Of a stretch of DNA of 64,000 nt, positions 7,881 to 15,843 are shown piece after piece. Under the pieces are notes generated by a model, which saw only the letters and a list, made by a program, of their open reading frames with translations, made no database searches and had not been told where the DNA came from. Within the stretch, counting starts at the first letter, position 1. Each line of letters starts with the position of its first letter. Source of the DNA: Paranoxybacillus sp035645275 (GTDB taxonomy: Bacteria; Bacillota; Bacilli; Bacillales; Anoxybacillaceae); NCBI GenBank assembly GCA_035645275.1, contig DASQMX010000023.1, positions 6,328 to 70,327 on the forward strand. The letters run 5' to 3'. The position numbers and the translations under genes are program-made.

Positions 7881-8100
7881 GCGAAAAAGAAAAAGTGTCG
7901 GGAGAGATGAAGGAGATTATCCAAGGTTAAAAAAGGGAGAAAAAGCGGCAAGCTTTTTTCTAAAAAAGGCAACTTATCATCCATCATGTCATTTGCCACG
8001 AATGCTGAGGGATAAGGAAGAATACCTTACTTTGTTACACAATGTAGAAGGGTTAGAACTAATTGATTTGCCATATCAATTACATGAGATAGCAGTTTGA
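7881..8100 (+). pseudogene. Probable LutA/GlcF-like (CCG-domain) remnant fused to the acylase remnant
   Basis: The same reading frame as the acylase remnant runs on into unrelated sequence: KKATYHPSCHLPRML, then LLHNVEGLELIDLP, ending at the TGA 8098-8100. TYHxxCHLxR followed by a VxGLELxxLP segment is the pattern of the cysteine-rich (CCG) domain of lactate/glycolate oxidation Fe-S subunits such as LutA. The second CCG motif is missing. I read this as a deletion junction between two dead genes. Family assignment by eye. Confidence 0.45.
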
Positions 8101-8107
8101 GGGAAAT

Positions 8108-8140
8108 GAGACCGTTATAATAAGCGGTCTCTTAATTTTT
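8108..8140 (+). terminator. Terminator left behind the pseudogene
   Basis: Stem GAGACCG / CGGTCTC (8108-8114 with 8125-8131) followed by TTAATTTTTT. Confidence 0.7.
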
Positions 8141-8303
8141 TCTTGATACCCCAAAATGTGCGAAAGACTACCGGCACTAGTCCATTCAAGATTTAACTAT
8201 CCACGTATACATATATTAAGTCAAAGGAAAGAAGGAATGAACCATAGATAGGTTATGTCTTCCTCTTGCTTTTGATATACGAAAATTCAAAGGAGTGGAA
8301 TGT

Positions 8304-9230
8304 ATGAAAAGAAATACGAGTTGTGGCTGCGATGGTCATGACAAGTGCCCGAAGCCATTTGATTGTGACAAAGCAGATGTAAAGCACGTAGATTGTAAGG
8401 TTGAAGAGCTTTGGAAAAATGGTGAAGAAAAAACAGTGATTCTTCAAGAGATAGAGTTACAAGCTCTTGTTGAAGCAAATATAAAACTCCCTTGTTTTGC
8501 GCGGGAAATTAAACGTATACGCAAAAATGTTTCATTGAAACAGTGTAAAGTTCTTCCTTCTATCACGGATAAACACGGTAAAAAAGTGAAAATATGGGTA
8601 ACGGGTGTCGTGCACAAAAATATTGAATTTGTTGAGGACTGCAGTGGACATGTGAAACATTTAAGTATAGATGTTCCTTTTCACTGTTTTCAAGAGGTAA
8701 AGCTTAAAGTCCCTGTTCAAGGTGCGTTTAATTTTAGTACCAAAAGCAGCGAAGTTAAAGAAAGAAGAGAGATCGCATTTAATGGGCATGAGGCAGATCG
8801 TTGCACAGTCGGGTCCTTAACATTCGAGTTTTTTAATGAACCAGTCAAATGTAAATTGCTTTATGATTTCGTCCACCAATTAGACCTTTTAGAAGATTTT
8901 GATAATTGGGGACGATTCGACAAAATCACAGAGAAAATGGAAGTCATACTTGGAATTAGATTGTTACAAAAACAAACAAAAAAGCGTAAGCGACGTAAGC
9001 ATTCTTACACCGACTCAACAGAAAGTTATTACTCAACAGAAAGTTATGGCTCAACAGAAAGTTATGGCTCAACAGGAAGTTATGGCTCAGCAGGAAGTTA
9101 TGGCTCAGCAGGAAGTTATGGCTCAAAAGAAGTTTATGACTCGACAGAAAGTTATTACTCAACAGAAAGTTACGAATCAACAGAAGATGGTTCTGACGAA
9201 GAAAATATTGACAAAGTATTCAGGGGATAA
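8304..9230 (+). CDS. CsxC/SPOCS-like spore-surface protein with Tyr/Ser hexapeptide repeats
   Basis: 308 residues. A Cys/His-rich N-terminus (CGCDGHDKCPKPFDCDK) leads into a beta-rich domain (about residues 40-225) that shares a pattern with the two leftward paralogues in this window: a C-x-LP segment, then a hydrophobic strand with VVHKNIEFVED (paralogues: FVRKNIQYAS, VLMADIEYVS). This resembles DUF3794/SPOCS-type domains of CsxC-like exosporium and coat proteins. Residues ~238-297 are ten hexapeptides of the type STESYG. Start ATG 8304 is preceded by AAAGGAG; an upstream in-frame GTG lies inside that site. Likely role: structural spore-surface protein; not proven. Confidence 0.65.
   Translation: MKRNTSCGCDGHDKCPKPFDCDKADVKHVDCKVEELWKNGEEKTVILQEIELQALVEANIKLPCFAREIKRIRKNVSLKQCKVLPSITDKHGKKVKIWVTGVVHKNIEFVEDCSGHVKHLSIDVPFHCFQEVKLKVPVQGAFNFSTKSSEVKERREIAFNGHEADRCTVGSLTFEFFNEPVKCKLLYDFVHQLDLLEDFDNWGRFDKITEKMEVILGIRLLQKQTKKRKRRKHSYTDSTESYYSTESYGSTESYGSTGSYGSAGSYGSAGSYGSKEVYDSTESYYSTESYESTEDGSDEENIDKVFRG
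9015..9194 (+). repeat. 18-bp coding tandem repeat (hexapeptide S-T-E-S-Y-x), ~10 units
   Basis: Units of the type TCAACAGAAAGTTATGGC repeat in frame without spacers. Variation is mostly single-base (ACAGAA to GCAGGA), consistent with replication slippage. Because the unit is 18 bp, other frames and the opposite strand also stay open; those are shadows. Confidence 0.9.
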
Positions 9231-9260
9231 CAGTTAAAAAATGAATGAAATTCTATAAGA

Positions 9261-9296
9261 AAAAGGGTGTCTCAAAATTTGAGACACCCTTTTTTA
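9261..9296 (+). terminator. Terminator of the hexapeptide-repeat gene
   Basis: Stem AAAAGGGTGTCTCA / TGAGACACCCTTTT (9261-9274 with 9280-9293), perfect, with A- and T-runs at its feet, so it may also serve the leftward gene. Confidence 0.85.
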
Positions 9297-9375
9297 GTAT
9301 ATTGGTAATGATTTACGTGTGAATAGGGGGGAGCGATAATCAAAATACGTACAATCGCTGCTTCAAAGATAACGC

Positions 9376-11718
9376 TCAGATTGAGTTAAGATTGATGTAC
9401 TGCGGCTGTAATAGATCGATCGATAAGTTAGCTGTTCCGTGAATACACAGTTTAGACGCTCCTGCTTGAGAACCTAGTTGTTCATGCCATACGAAGTTAA
9501 TACGACGTAGATCATGCTGTACTTGATCAGCAAAATGTTCATGAAATTCACGGTGATAGATGATCTCCTTGTCATCATGTGATTGGAATATAAACTCTCT
9601 TTGAGTTTTGCCGGACATTACAGGAAGGGAAAGCCAACTGGTATTTGTTGTTTTTTCCCACGGTACTTGAATATTTACCGTATGAAGAGAATGTATATCG
9701 CTTACATATTCGATATCTGCCATTAGTACACCTCTTAAAAATATGGTGGTTGAAGGAAGAAGCACTCGGCTTTCTAAAGAATGAATGGACCAGTCAATTT
9801 TTGTTATATTTGATATTGGCAATAACAAATCGAATGAATCAAAAATATCGATATCAATATTCACCATCGCAAGCAATACAGGAAGCTTTACGATTGGGAG
9901 AGGCTCATTCTGTAAATAACTATGAGGGAGAACTGACTTTAGGAACTTATGGCGGCACTTCTCCTTTTTATCTTCTTTATCTTTTCCCTTGAAGGTCTCT
10001 TCTTCCAAATAATCATGTAAGGAAAAATGTTCTTCCAGCGTGGAAGAAATCCCCTCTAAAATCGAAGAATCATCGTCGTATAAGGAAGCCTCCTCATCTG
10101 GTAAAGAAGAAGAATCGTCATCCTGGATTGAGGAGAATTCCTCGTATATGGAAGAAATATCTTCCGACGAAGAATCATTGTCGTATAAGGAAGCCTCCTC
10201 ATCTGGTAAAGAAGAAGAATCGTCATCCTGGATTAAGAAGAATTCCTCGTATATGGAAGAAATATCTTCGAACGAAGAATCTTCATCGTATAAGGAAACC
10301 TCCCCATCTGGTAAAGAAGAAGAATCGTCATCCTGGATTAAGAAGAATTCCTCGTGTATTGAAGAATCTTCCTCCGATGAAGAATCATCGTCGTATAAGG
10401 AAAACTCCTCATCTGATAAAGAAGAATTGTCATCCTGGATTGAGAAGAATTCCACGTGTATTGAAGAATCTTCCTCCGATGAAGAATCGTCGTCGTATAA
10501 GGAAAACTCCTCTTCGGTCAATGAAGAAGAATCGTCATCCTGGATTGAGGAGAATTCCTCGTGTATTGAAGAATCTTCCTCCGATGAAGAATCATCGTCG
10601 TATAAGGAAAACTCCTCTTCGGTCAATGAAGAAGAATCGTTATCCTGAATTGAAGAGAATTTCTCGTGTCTTGAAGAATCTTCTTCCGACATGGAAGAAA
10701 TTTTCTCCAGAATCGAAGAAGTATCCTTCTGTATTGAGCCTTCTAAAGATTGATCCAAATTCTCTTTGGGGGTCTTATTACCTGAGAAGGATTCGTTGAT
10801 ACTCTTTAGATCGTGAGAAAAGTTATCTTCTTCTAATAATTCAATTTTTTTGGCTGCAAAAGCATCATTTTCAACCTGATACTCTAAGGATTGTGAATTT
10901 AATTGCTCCTCCAAGGAATCCTTTGAATTTGTTTGCGGAATAACAAAGTTAGATTGATTTGGGGATGTATGTTTCATTTCTGTTAAAGTTCCTGATTGAA
11001 TGAATTCATTTACAAAATCATTGCTGATCTCTTCTTCATTGTTTGTTAAGGGAGCATTTTGTAAATGTAACTTATTTAAGTAATCATTCACTTTTTCACT
11101 TTGGTAATCTGTTCCTAAAAATGATTTGTTGACGTTCTTTGGATCAACAAAAAAGTTTGTTTCTTTAGCAGCAAAATTTTCATTTTGAAATAGGTGTTCT
11201 GTTTGTTGTGAATTTAGTGGTTTTTTTAAGGCATTCGTTGAATCTTTTTCTGGAGCAACAGAGTTAAAAAGATTTTCCCCTATATTTTTCATTTCAGTTG
11301 AAGTTCCAGGTTCAGTTGATTTATTTACTTGGGTATTGCTTTTTCCTTCCTCTTGCTTTTTTATAAACTTAATCTGACTTCCGACAACCTTAGGAGGAGG
11401 TAAAATTAACGGAGTAGAGGCTAAAGGTGTAAATGTTTTGTTGGTTGAGGAAACTTGCTTCTTTGGCTCTTTTCTTGTTTTTGCATTTTTTCGAACAGGT
11501 GAATTCAAGTTACGTTTGTAATTGTTCTGATACTGATTATCCGCGTGCTCCTTTATTTGATTACTAGTTAGATGAAAATGTCTCATTGTCTTGTTGTTCT
11601 TAAGTTCAGTTGAATTTTCATCCCTTTTTTCGTGCAATAGATTCTTTTCTTGAAAAGTTTTTTTCTCATTGTTCATTTTATAATGGAAGGTACTGCTTAA
11701 TGAAGCATCCTTTCCCAT
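9376..11718 (-). CDS. Large acidic Ser/Asp-repeat protein with C-terminal CsxC/SPOCS-like domain
   Basis: 780 residues, no signal peptide. Residues 1-~340 are polar, Asn/Lys/Ser-rich and probably disordered. Residues ~343-560 carry six to seven copies of a 35-residue acidic unit containing SSIQDDDSSSL and FSLYDDD. The last ~190 residues are a beta domain matching the neighbouring paralogues (KLPVLLAMVNIDIDIF, then SRVLLPSTTIFLRGV). The combination suggests a spore-surface or matrix protein; dense Asp/Ser clusters could bind Ca2+ or be modified, but this is inference. ATG 11718 has AGGAGGGA only two bases away, an unusually short gap; an in-frame TAA just upstream excludes a longer form. Confidence 0.65.
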   Translation of the reverse strand: MGKDASLSSTFHYKMNNEKKTFQEKNLLHEKRDENSTELKNNKTMRHFHLTSNQIKEHADNQYQNNYKRNLNSPVRKNAKTRKEPKKQVSSTNKTFTPLASTPLILPPPKVVGSQIKFIKKQEEGKSNTQVNKSTEPGTSTEMKNIGENLFNSVAPEKDSTNALKKPLNSQQTEHLFQNENFAAKETNFFVDPKNVNKSFLGTDYQSEKVNDYLNKLHLQNAPLTNNEEEISNDFVNEFIQSGTLTEMKHTSPNQSNFVIPQTNSKDSLEEQLNSQSLEYQVENDAFAAKKIELLEEDNFSHDLKSINESFSGNKTPKENLDQSLEGSIQKDTSSILEKISSMSEEDSSRHEKFSSIQDNDSSSLTEEEFSLYDDDSSSEEDSSIHEEFSSIQDDDSSSLTEEEFSLYDDDSSSEEDSSIHVEFFSIQDDNSSLSDEEFSLYDDDSSSEEDSSIHEEFFLIQDDDSSSLPDGEVSLYDEDSSFEDISSIYEEFFLIQDDDSSSLPDEEASLYDNDSSSEDISSIYEEFSSIQDDDSSSLPDEEASLYDDDSSILEGISSTLEEHFSLHDYLEEETFKGKDKEDKKEKCRHKFLKSVLPHSYLQNEPLPIVKLPVLLAMVNIDIDIFDSFDLLLPISNITKIDWSIHSLESRVLLPSTTIFLRGVLMADIEYVSDIHSLHTVNIQVPWEKTTNTSWLSLPVMSGKTQREFIFQSHDDKEIIYHREFHEHFADQVQHDLRRINFVWHEQLGSQAGASKLCIHGTANLSIDLLQPQYINLNSI
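10060..10690 (-). repeat. 105-bp coding tandem repeat (35-residue acidic unit), 6-7 copies
   Basis: The copies lie head to tail inside the 780-residue protein. Recurrent + strand words are GAAGAAGAATCGTCATCCTG and TCGTATAAGGAA at ~105-bp spacing. One unit is 34 residues long; the last is partial. Copies diverge in blocks (SSEEDSSIHEEF versus SSEDISSIYEEF), which suggests duplication of groups of units. Confidence 0.85.
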
Positions 11719-11934
11719 TCCCTCCTCTTACTCACTTCTCCGTTCATATAACATGCTATCCATTAATACTTAATTGTTGATGAATAATGGAGTTCCGTAA
11801 AAGAAATAGAAATCTCATAAAGTCTAGAAAAGATGTGGATAATTTTTTATTAAAAATCTAAAAAATGGGAAAGGGGATTATACCAAATAATTAGTATACC
11901 CCCTACGAACTTTTTCATTAATAAAATAAGTTAA

Positions 11935-12735
11935 TTAATCGCAGTCGCAGTCGTAGTCGTAGTCACTGCTATCGTACCAATCGTCATCATTGGTTGTTGA
12001 AGAAACGCGTATTTGTTGATTTTGAAGTACCTTTAAAGTAATATCAAGCACCATTTTTTCTTCTATTGTTGAAAAGTAACCTTCTCCAATTGGAGCTGAG
12101 TCAGGAAGATGAACTCTATCTATCGCTTCGTCCCATTCAATAATTTTGCTGGAAATCAGTTCACAGAATGGCAGTTCATTATAAAATTGGCTACTTTCTT
12201 GATGAAACTGGGAAAGATCGCTTGTTTGTAATTCATCTTTTTCCGGATAGCCTGAAGGCAACGGTTTTGAAACCAAGAAATCAAATTCATGGCGTTTGTT
12301 CATTTCCGGCATTACTGGTTTTGATAAAAAGTCCTTAATTTCTGTTACACATTTAAACGGAATGTCAACGGTTAAAGAATGTAAATCGGAAGCGATTGTT
12401 TTTGAAGTGTTTGGTTCAATTTCTTTACAAGGACTTGCATATTGAATATTTTTTCGAACAAACCCTTTAATAAATAATTTGTTTGTTGGCAGTAGTAGAC
12501 GGCACTGAGTTAATTTAACACTCTTTTTTACATCTTTTATTTCAAGTACTGGTTCTGGAAATTTAATGGTAGCATCTGTATTAATCTGCACAGTAAGTTC
12601 AGCTAAGACGACAGGAACTTTTGTAATGATTTTTCCAATCGAAACTCGAGGGTGATGATGATGGTTTTTACATTCACAATGTTTTGTTGAAGATTCACAT
12701 TCATGGTGTACTTTTCGTTTGTCTGAATCAGACAT
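11935..12735 (-). CDS. CsxC/SPOCS-like spore-surface protein, Asp/Cys tail
   Basis: 266 residues, the simplest of the three paralogues. His/Cys-rich N-terminus (HHECESSTKHCECKNHHHH), then the shared domain: KVPVVLAELTVQI, IKDVKKSVKLTQCRLLLP, LFIKGFVRKNIQYAS, LHSLTVDIPFKCV. The C-terminus is an acidic Tyr/Asp/Cys tail (DYDYDCDCD). The pattern fits DUF3794-type proteins of the Clostridium CsxC / Bacillus coat class. Start ATG 12735 follows AAGGAGGAG. It probably forms part of the spore outer layers, perhaps cross-linked through its Cys and Tyr residues (inference). Confidence 0.68.
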   Translation of the reverse strand: MSDSDKRKVHHECESSTKHCECKNHHHHPRVSIGKIITKVPVVLAELTVQINTDATIKFPEPVLEIKDVKKSVKLTQCRLLLPTNKLFIKGFVRKNIQYASPCKEIEPNTSKTIASDLHSLTVDIPFKCVTEIKDFLSKPVMPEMNKRHEFDFLVSKPLPSGYPEKDELQTSDLSQFHQESSQFYNELPFCELISSKIIEWDEAIDRVHLPDSAPIGEGYFSTIEEKMVLDITLKVLQNQQIRVSSTTNDDDWYDSSDYDYDCDCD

Positions 12736-12795
12736 ACAATCTCCTCCTTGGAATCAAGATAATTCATCGTATGCAGGATGAATGACTATGTATGG

Positions 12796-12817
12796 GCAAA
12801 TGCCCATGGGCATTTGC
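12796..12817. promoter_or_regulatory. Perfect 22-bp palindrome upstream of the leftward coat-like gene
   Basis: The half-site GCAAATGCCCA is repeated exactly in inverted form, 61 bp before the start of the 266-residue protein. The unit ATGGGC/GCCCAT occurs three times in a row, so alternative hairpins are possible. It could be an operator or an RNA hairpin in the 5' leader. Confidence 0.45.
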
Positions 12818-13251
12818 GGAATTAAAATGATACTTGCCTAAAAAACTTATGCAGAAAAGTGTGAATCACCGAGAAAATAGTTATAAATATATGGATAATT
12901 AACGTTCATGAACTCTTAGGGAGCAATGTAAATTCAAGTTTACTGAAAAGATGTTAAAAATTTCATACATAAGCGTGAAAAGTATAAATGCATTTTTTAA
13001 ACAATCGTTTGGCAGGTCTCTTCCTCAACAGTCGTTATCCTTTTTCATTTATATTAATTACTCCATTAGATTTTAGATTCGATTGATCGTATACGAACTC
13101 GCGTTTGAAAATGGGTAGTACAAACTTCAATTTTTAATACAGAGACAAAATATAAAAAATTGTAAATCATACATAATTTTTTAAAAAGTTAATAGGTACT
13201 AGCACCTTGAAACTTCCAATCTGCATAGGATTCAATAGGAGGAGGATTAAG
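12818..13251. other. Intergenic region upstream of the ParM-like operon
   Basis: AT-rich, no gene. I looked for a centromere-like (parC) array of direct repeats in front of the ParM/ParR-like pair and saw none that is convincing. A 29-base element at 12856-12884 recurs at 22903-22931 (27 of 29 identical). Confidence 0.45.
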
Positions 13252-14442
13252 ATGAACAGAGAAAATTTTCTTGCCGTTGATATAGGGAACAGCTGGTATA
13301 AAGTACTGATTTCTGAGAACGGAGTAATAAGCGAGTATCAAATACCTAATGCCATTGCGTTGTTTGATGAAGAATTTTATGAAAAGCCTTATGATGAAGA
13401 AGATGTCGTTCTCGAAGAAAACCTCATTGTTGAGGTAAAAAGTCAAGCGATCGCAGATAAGCGGGAAATTTATTATATAGGGAAGGCAGCCACCAGGCAA
13501 AGGAATGTAAGCTTGCCCTCCTTTAACAATCAGAAAGTAGAAGAGGAACGAACATACATTCTTTTATTTGGGATTGCAGCCTATCATGCAGTTTTGCTAC
13601 ATCCTAAAGAGACGGAAATCAAATATGAAATAGATCAATTAGCTGTTTCGCTGCCAACGACACAATATAAGGAGAAAAAAGAACTGTTAAAACAGCGTTT
13701 AATAGGTACACATACGATTATTTTTCATAAGGTGCCTGGTATCCTTGAACCTAAAGAGGTAGTCGTCAAACTCGATGTAAAAGATGTGATTGTCGGTGCA
13801 GAAGGAGCCTGTGCCTATTTAGGCCTAACCCGTGATCAGCAAACGTTAGGAATTAAAAATGATTCCCTTGTAAAAGAATCAAGGAAAGGTATTATCATTG
13901 GTGACCTTGGAGGAGACTCTGTTGATTTTGTTGGCATCAAGAATAATAAACCTGTGGCCTCGGTGGAAGGAGAACCGTTTGGAATCAATCAGTTCTTAGA
14001 CAATATTATTTTAAAAGTCAGCAAGAATGAACTATATAAATTTGATTCTCGGTCCGAGCTAGAGGAAAAGTTATGCGCAGGTCCATCGGAGTGGTACGTA
14101 GAACCTTTTGCCGGTGTAAGAAAAGACATAAGTAAATATATCATTCCACAGTTGAAATCCATGGCAATTAAATATCTTGAACTTTTTGATCGTGTGCGTA
14201 GCAGCTCAAGTGAAATCAAAGGTGCAACTCGGTACATTGCTGTTGGGGGAGCTGCTAAACTTGCGAAAAGGCAAATTCAAGAAGCTGCAGTTAAATGGGC
14301 GGAGAAAGGGCGTCCAATTGACTTAATGTTCCCGGAAGATCTGGAAAAGCTGAATGTACTTGGACTTCTGATTCTGGCAAAAATGAATCACTTAAAAAAA
14401 CAGCATCAAAATACATCCAATTTAGTTTCTGCTAAGGGATGA
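13252..14442 (+). CDS. ParM-like actin-family ATPase
   Basis: 396 residues of the ParM/Alp (StbA) class of bacterial actins. Phosphate-1 motif DIGNSWYK (10-17), phosphate-2 motif GDLGGDSVDF (217-226) and adenosine motif AVGGAAK (330-336) are all intact, so it should bind ATP and polymerise. Start ATG 13252 is preceded by AGGAGGAGG; an in-frame ATG 45 bases upstream lacks such a site. It overlaps the next gene by a few bases, as parM overlaps parR on plasmids. ParM filaments segregate DNA by pushing ParR-centromere complexes. Here the pair sits in a spore-surface island, so it is either a captured plasmid-type cassette or has another role. Confidence 0.82.
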   Translation: MNRENFLAVDIGNSWYKVLISENGVISEYQIPNAIALFDEEFYEKPYDEEDVVLEENLIVEVKSQAIADKREIYYIGKAATRQRNVSLPSFNNQKVEEERTYILLFGIAAYHAVLLHPKETEIKYEIDQLAVSLPTTQYKEKKELLKQRLIGTHTIIFHKVPGILEPKEVVVKLDVKDVIVGAEGACAYLGLTRDQQTLGIKNDSLVKESRKGIIIGDLGGDSVDFVGIKNNKPVASVEGEPFGINQFLDNIILKVSKNELYKFDSRSELEEKLCAGPSEWYVEPFAGVRKDISKYIIPQLKSMAIKYLELFDRVRSSSSEIKGATRYIAVGGAAKLAKRQIQEAAVKWAEKGRPIDLMFPEDLEKLNVLGLLILAKMNHLKKQHQNTSNLVSAKG

Positions 14443-14447
14443 TGAGA

Positions 14448-14816
14448 ATGTCTAAAATCTATACCGATTATATGAATAGAATCGCTTTAACGATTCCAGA
14501 TCGATTTATCGATGTAAAAACAGGTGAGTCCTACTCAGTTTCACCAAAAATTCAGGAACAAATTGAATATCACACAAAAAACAATACACTTATTCATCTT
14601 ATTTTTTCAGCCCTTAATAGTTATTTAAATACTAGAACGGCACAACGAGTTCCTGATGAAATTTTATCTGAGCTGGCAGAAATTAAAAAGATGCTGGAAC
14701 AAGGGTATATACCAGCTCAGCATTCATCAATATCTCTTCCCTCTAAAGAAAAATCAGCACCTAAAGATTTAGATATACGAGAGGTAGAGGATATTCTAGA
14801 AGCTTTCGGAGGTTAA
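14448..14816 (+). CDS. Putative ParR-like adaptor paired with the ParM-like protein
   Basis: 122 residues. The N-terminal half (MSKIYTDYMNRIALTIPDRF) and the middle helix (LIHLIFSALNSYLNTR) could form a small DNA-binding dimer; the C-terminus is a flexible linker ending in the acidic helix DLDIREVEDILEAFGG, the type of tail by which ParR proteins cap ParM filaments. No family was recognised directly; the call rests on size, position and tail. Starts at 14439 and 14442 are also possible; ATG 14448 has the best spacing (9 bases) from AAGGG. Translationally coupled to the upstream gene. Confidence 0.55.
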   Translation: MSKIYTDYMNRIALTIPDRFIDVKTGESYSVSPKIQEQIEYHTKNNTLIHLIFSALNSYLNTRTAQRVPDEILSELAEIKKMLEQGYIPAQHSSISLPSKEKSAPKDLDIREVEDILEAFGG

Positions 14817-14829
14817 TTGTGTAAAGTAA

Positions 14830-14866
14830 AAAGGTGAACTCAATATAAGAGTTCACCTTTTATTTA
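14830..14866 (+). terminator. Terminator of the ParM/ParR-like operon
   Basis: Perfect 12-bp stem AAAGGTGAACTC / GAGTTCACCTTT (14830-14841 with 14849-14860), then TTATTTAT. Confidence 0.88.
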
Positions 14867-15038
14867 TATGATGTTAAATTTATTAAAAAGTGTTGAACAG
14901 GTAGTATTTCAATCATCCTCTCTATCATTAATGGAAGTATGGAAAGACCAAATTTTCTCAGGTGTTAATCAGGTAGGCTAAATAAAGTTTTTTGTCTAGC
15001 GGTAAGCAACGCGCTCCCATTATTCTACATAGGATGAT

Positions 15039-15581
15039 CTATAAGGATACAGGAGGAAGGCAGGAAATGCCACAGAAGCAGGAAAGATCAACATTTATAC
15101 ATATTCCTGTTTTAACCAAATCTTTTACCTTTTCGGAATCAACTTGAAAGCATGGAGAACAAGGATGGTTCTGACCACGTTTTGGGCAGGAATTTGAATG
15201 ATGTTTCTTGTCAGATTTAAATGTAAGCAGTTCTAGAACCGCACAATTGCCATCCAGCTCCTTTATCTTGAAAATGAAAGTAGTAAAACAAGCAAACCTT
15301 TTCTTTTTTGAACAACTGCTTATAAACGTTGTAACACCTGTAGCTTTAAAAGGTTTGCGATCTTTACAGTAAAGGATAAAAGGAATGGTGTTCTTTCTTG
15401 GTTTTTTATGCTTTTTTCCTAATAGCTCGTTTATGGCTTGCTTACAAGAGATATCGCATTCTTCTTTTTTCTTTGATTTCTTTTGTGCTTCAAGAATAGC
15501 CTCTAATATTTCTTCAACACATTTGTTATGATCTTTGCAACGCTTCTTTTTATTTTTATGATGATTGTGACACTTACTCAT
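15039..15581 (-). CDS. cotZ: CotY/CotZ-family spore coat protein
   Basis: 180 residues, Cys-rich. Blocks VEEILEAILEAQKK, CDISCKQAINELLG, KNTIPFILYC, KELDGNCAVLELLTF and the C-terminal GICINVDLSCFCGISCLP match CotY/CotZ/ExsY, which self-assemble through disulfides into the outermost coat/exosporium lattice. The N-terminus is unusually His/Lys-rich. Start ATG 15581 is preceded by AAAGGAG (11 bases). CATATGCTA on the minus strand (15627-15619) matches a sigma-K -10 element, as expected for a mother-cell coat gene, although the -35 is not clear. CotY and CotZ cannot be told apart by eye; the symbol is a family label. Confidence 0.9.
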   Translation of the reverse strand: MSKCHNHHKNKKKRCKDHNKCVEEILEAILEAQKKSKKKEECDISCKQAINELLGKKHKKPRKNTIPFILYCKDRKPFKATGVTTFISSCSKKKRFACFTTFIFKIKELDGNCAVLELLTFKSDKKHHSNSCPKRGQNHPCSPCFQVDSEKVKDLVKTGICINVDLSCFCGISCLPPVSL

Positions 15582-15618
15582 TGATTTTCAACTCCTTTAA
15601 AAATCTTGGATTCTTAAA

Positions 15619-15627
15619 TAGCATATG
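15619..15627 (-). promoter_or_regulatory. Possible sigma-K -10 element of the cotZ-like gene
   Basis: CATATGCTA on the minus strand fits CATAnnnTA and lies ~40 bases before the start codon. The -35 AC dinucleotide is not at ideal spacing. Confidence 0.35.
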
Positions 15628-15843
15628 GATTTAAACCTATATTTGAGTGAGGCTACTGCCTAAAAGTAAGAAAAAGTTTCAGAGATAAACGAAGAAAGAT
15701 GGACAGCATTGCTTGTCTAGAAAATATCATTTAAACGAGTTATCTAGCCTAATCACTAAAACGAAGCATTTTACTTTTACCTTTTGGGGAATTTGTGTAT
15801 GATGAAAGTGTAAAAATGGTAATAGACGAGGAGGGTGTTACGA

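Noticed and set aside
8899..9237. Second open frame (112 codons) over the hexapeptide repeats
   Set aside because: A frame kept open by the 18-bp unit; no ribosome binding site or sensible N-terminus.
10040..10648. Long open frame on the plus strand (202 codons, Ser/Glu-rich) and a second one at 10128-10799
   Set aside because: They are antisense shadows of the 105-bp coding repeats; no ribosome binding site, and the composition follows mechanically from the minus-strand protein.
9015..10690. Regular repeats that could suggest a CRISPR array
   Set aside because: Repeats are contiguous, lack unique spacers and stay in frame within long genes; they are protein-coding tandem repeats.
12885..13251. 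Possible parC centromere in front of the ParM-like gene
   Set aside because: No set of phased direct repeats was found; only AT-rich sequence with short T and A runs.
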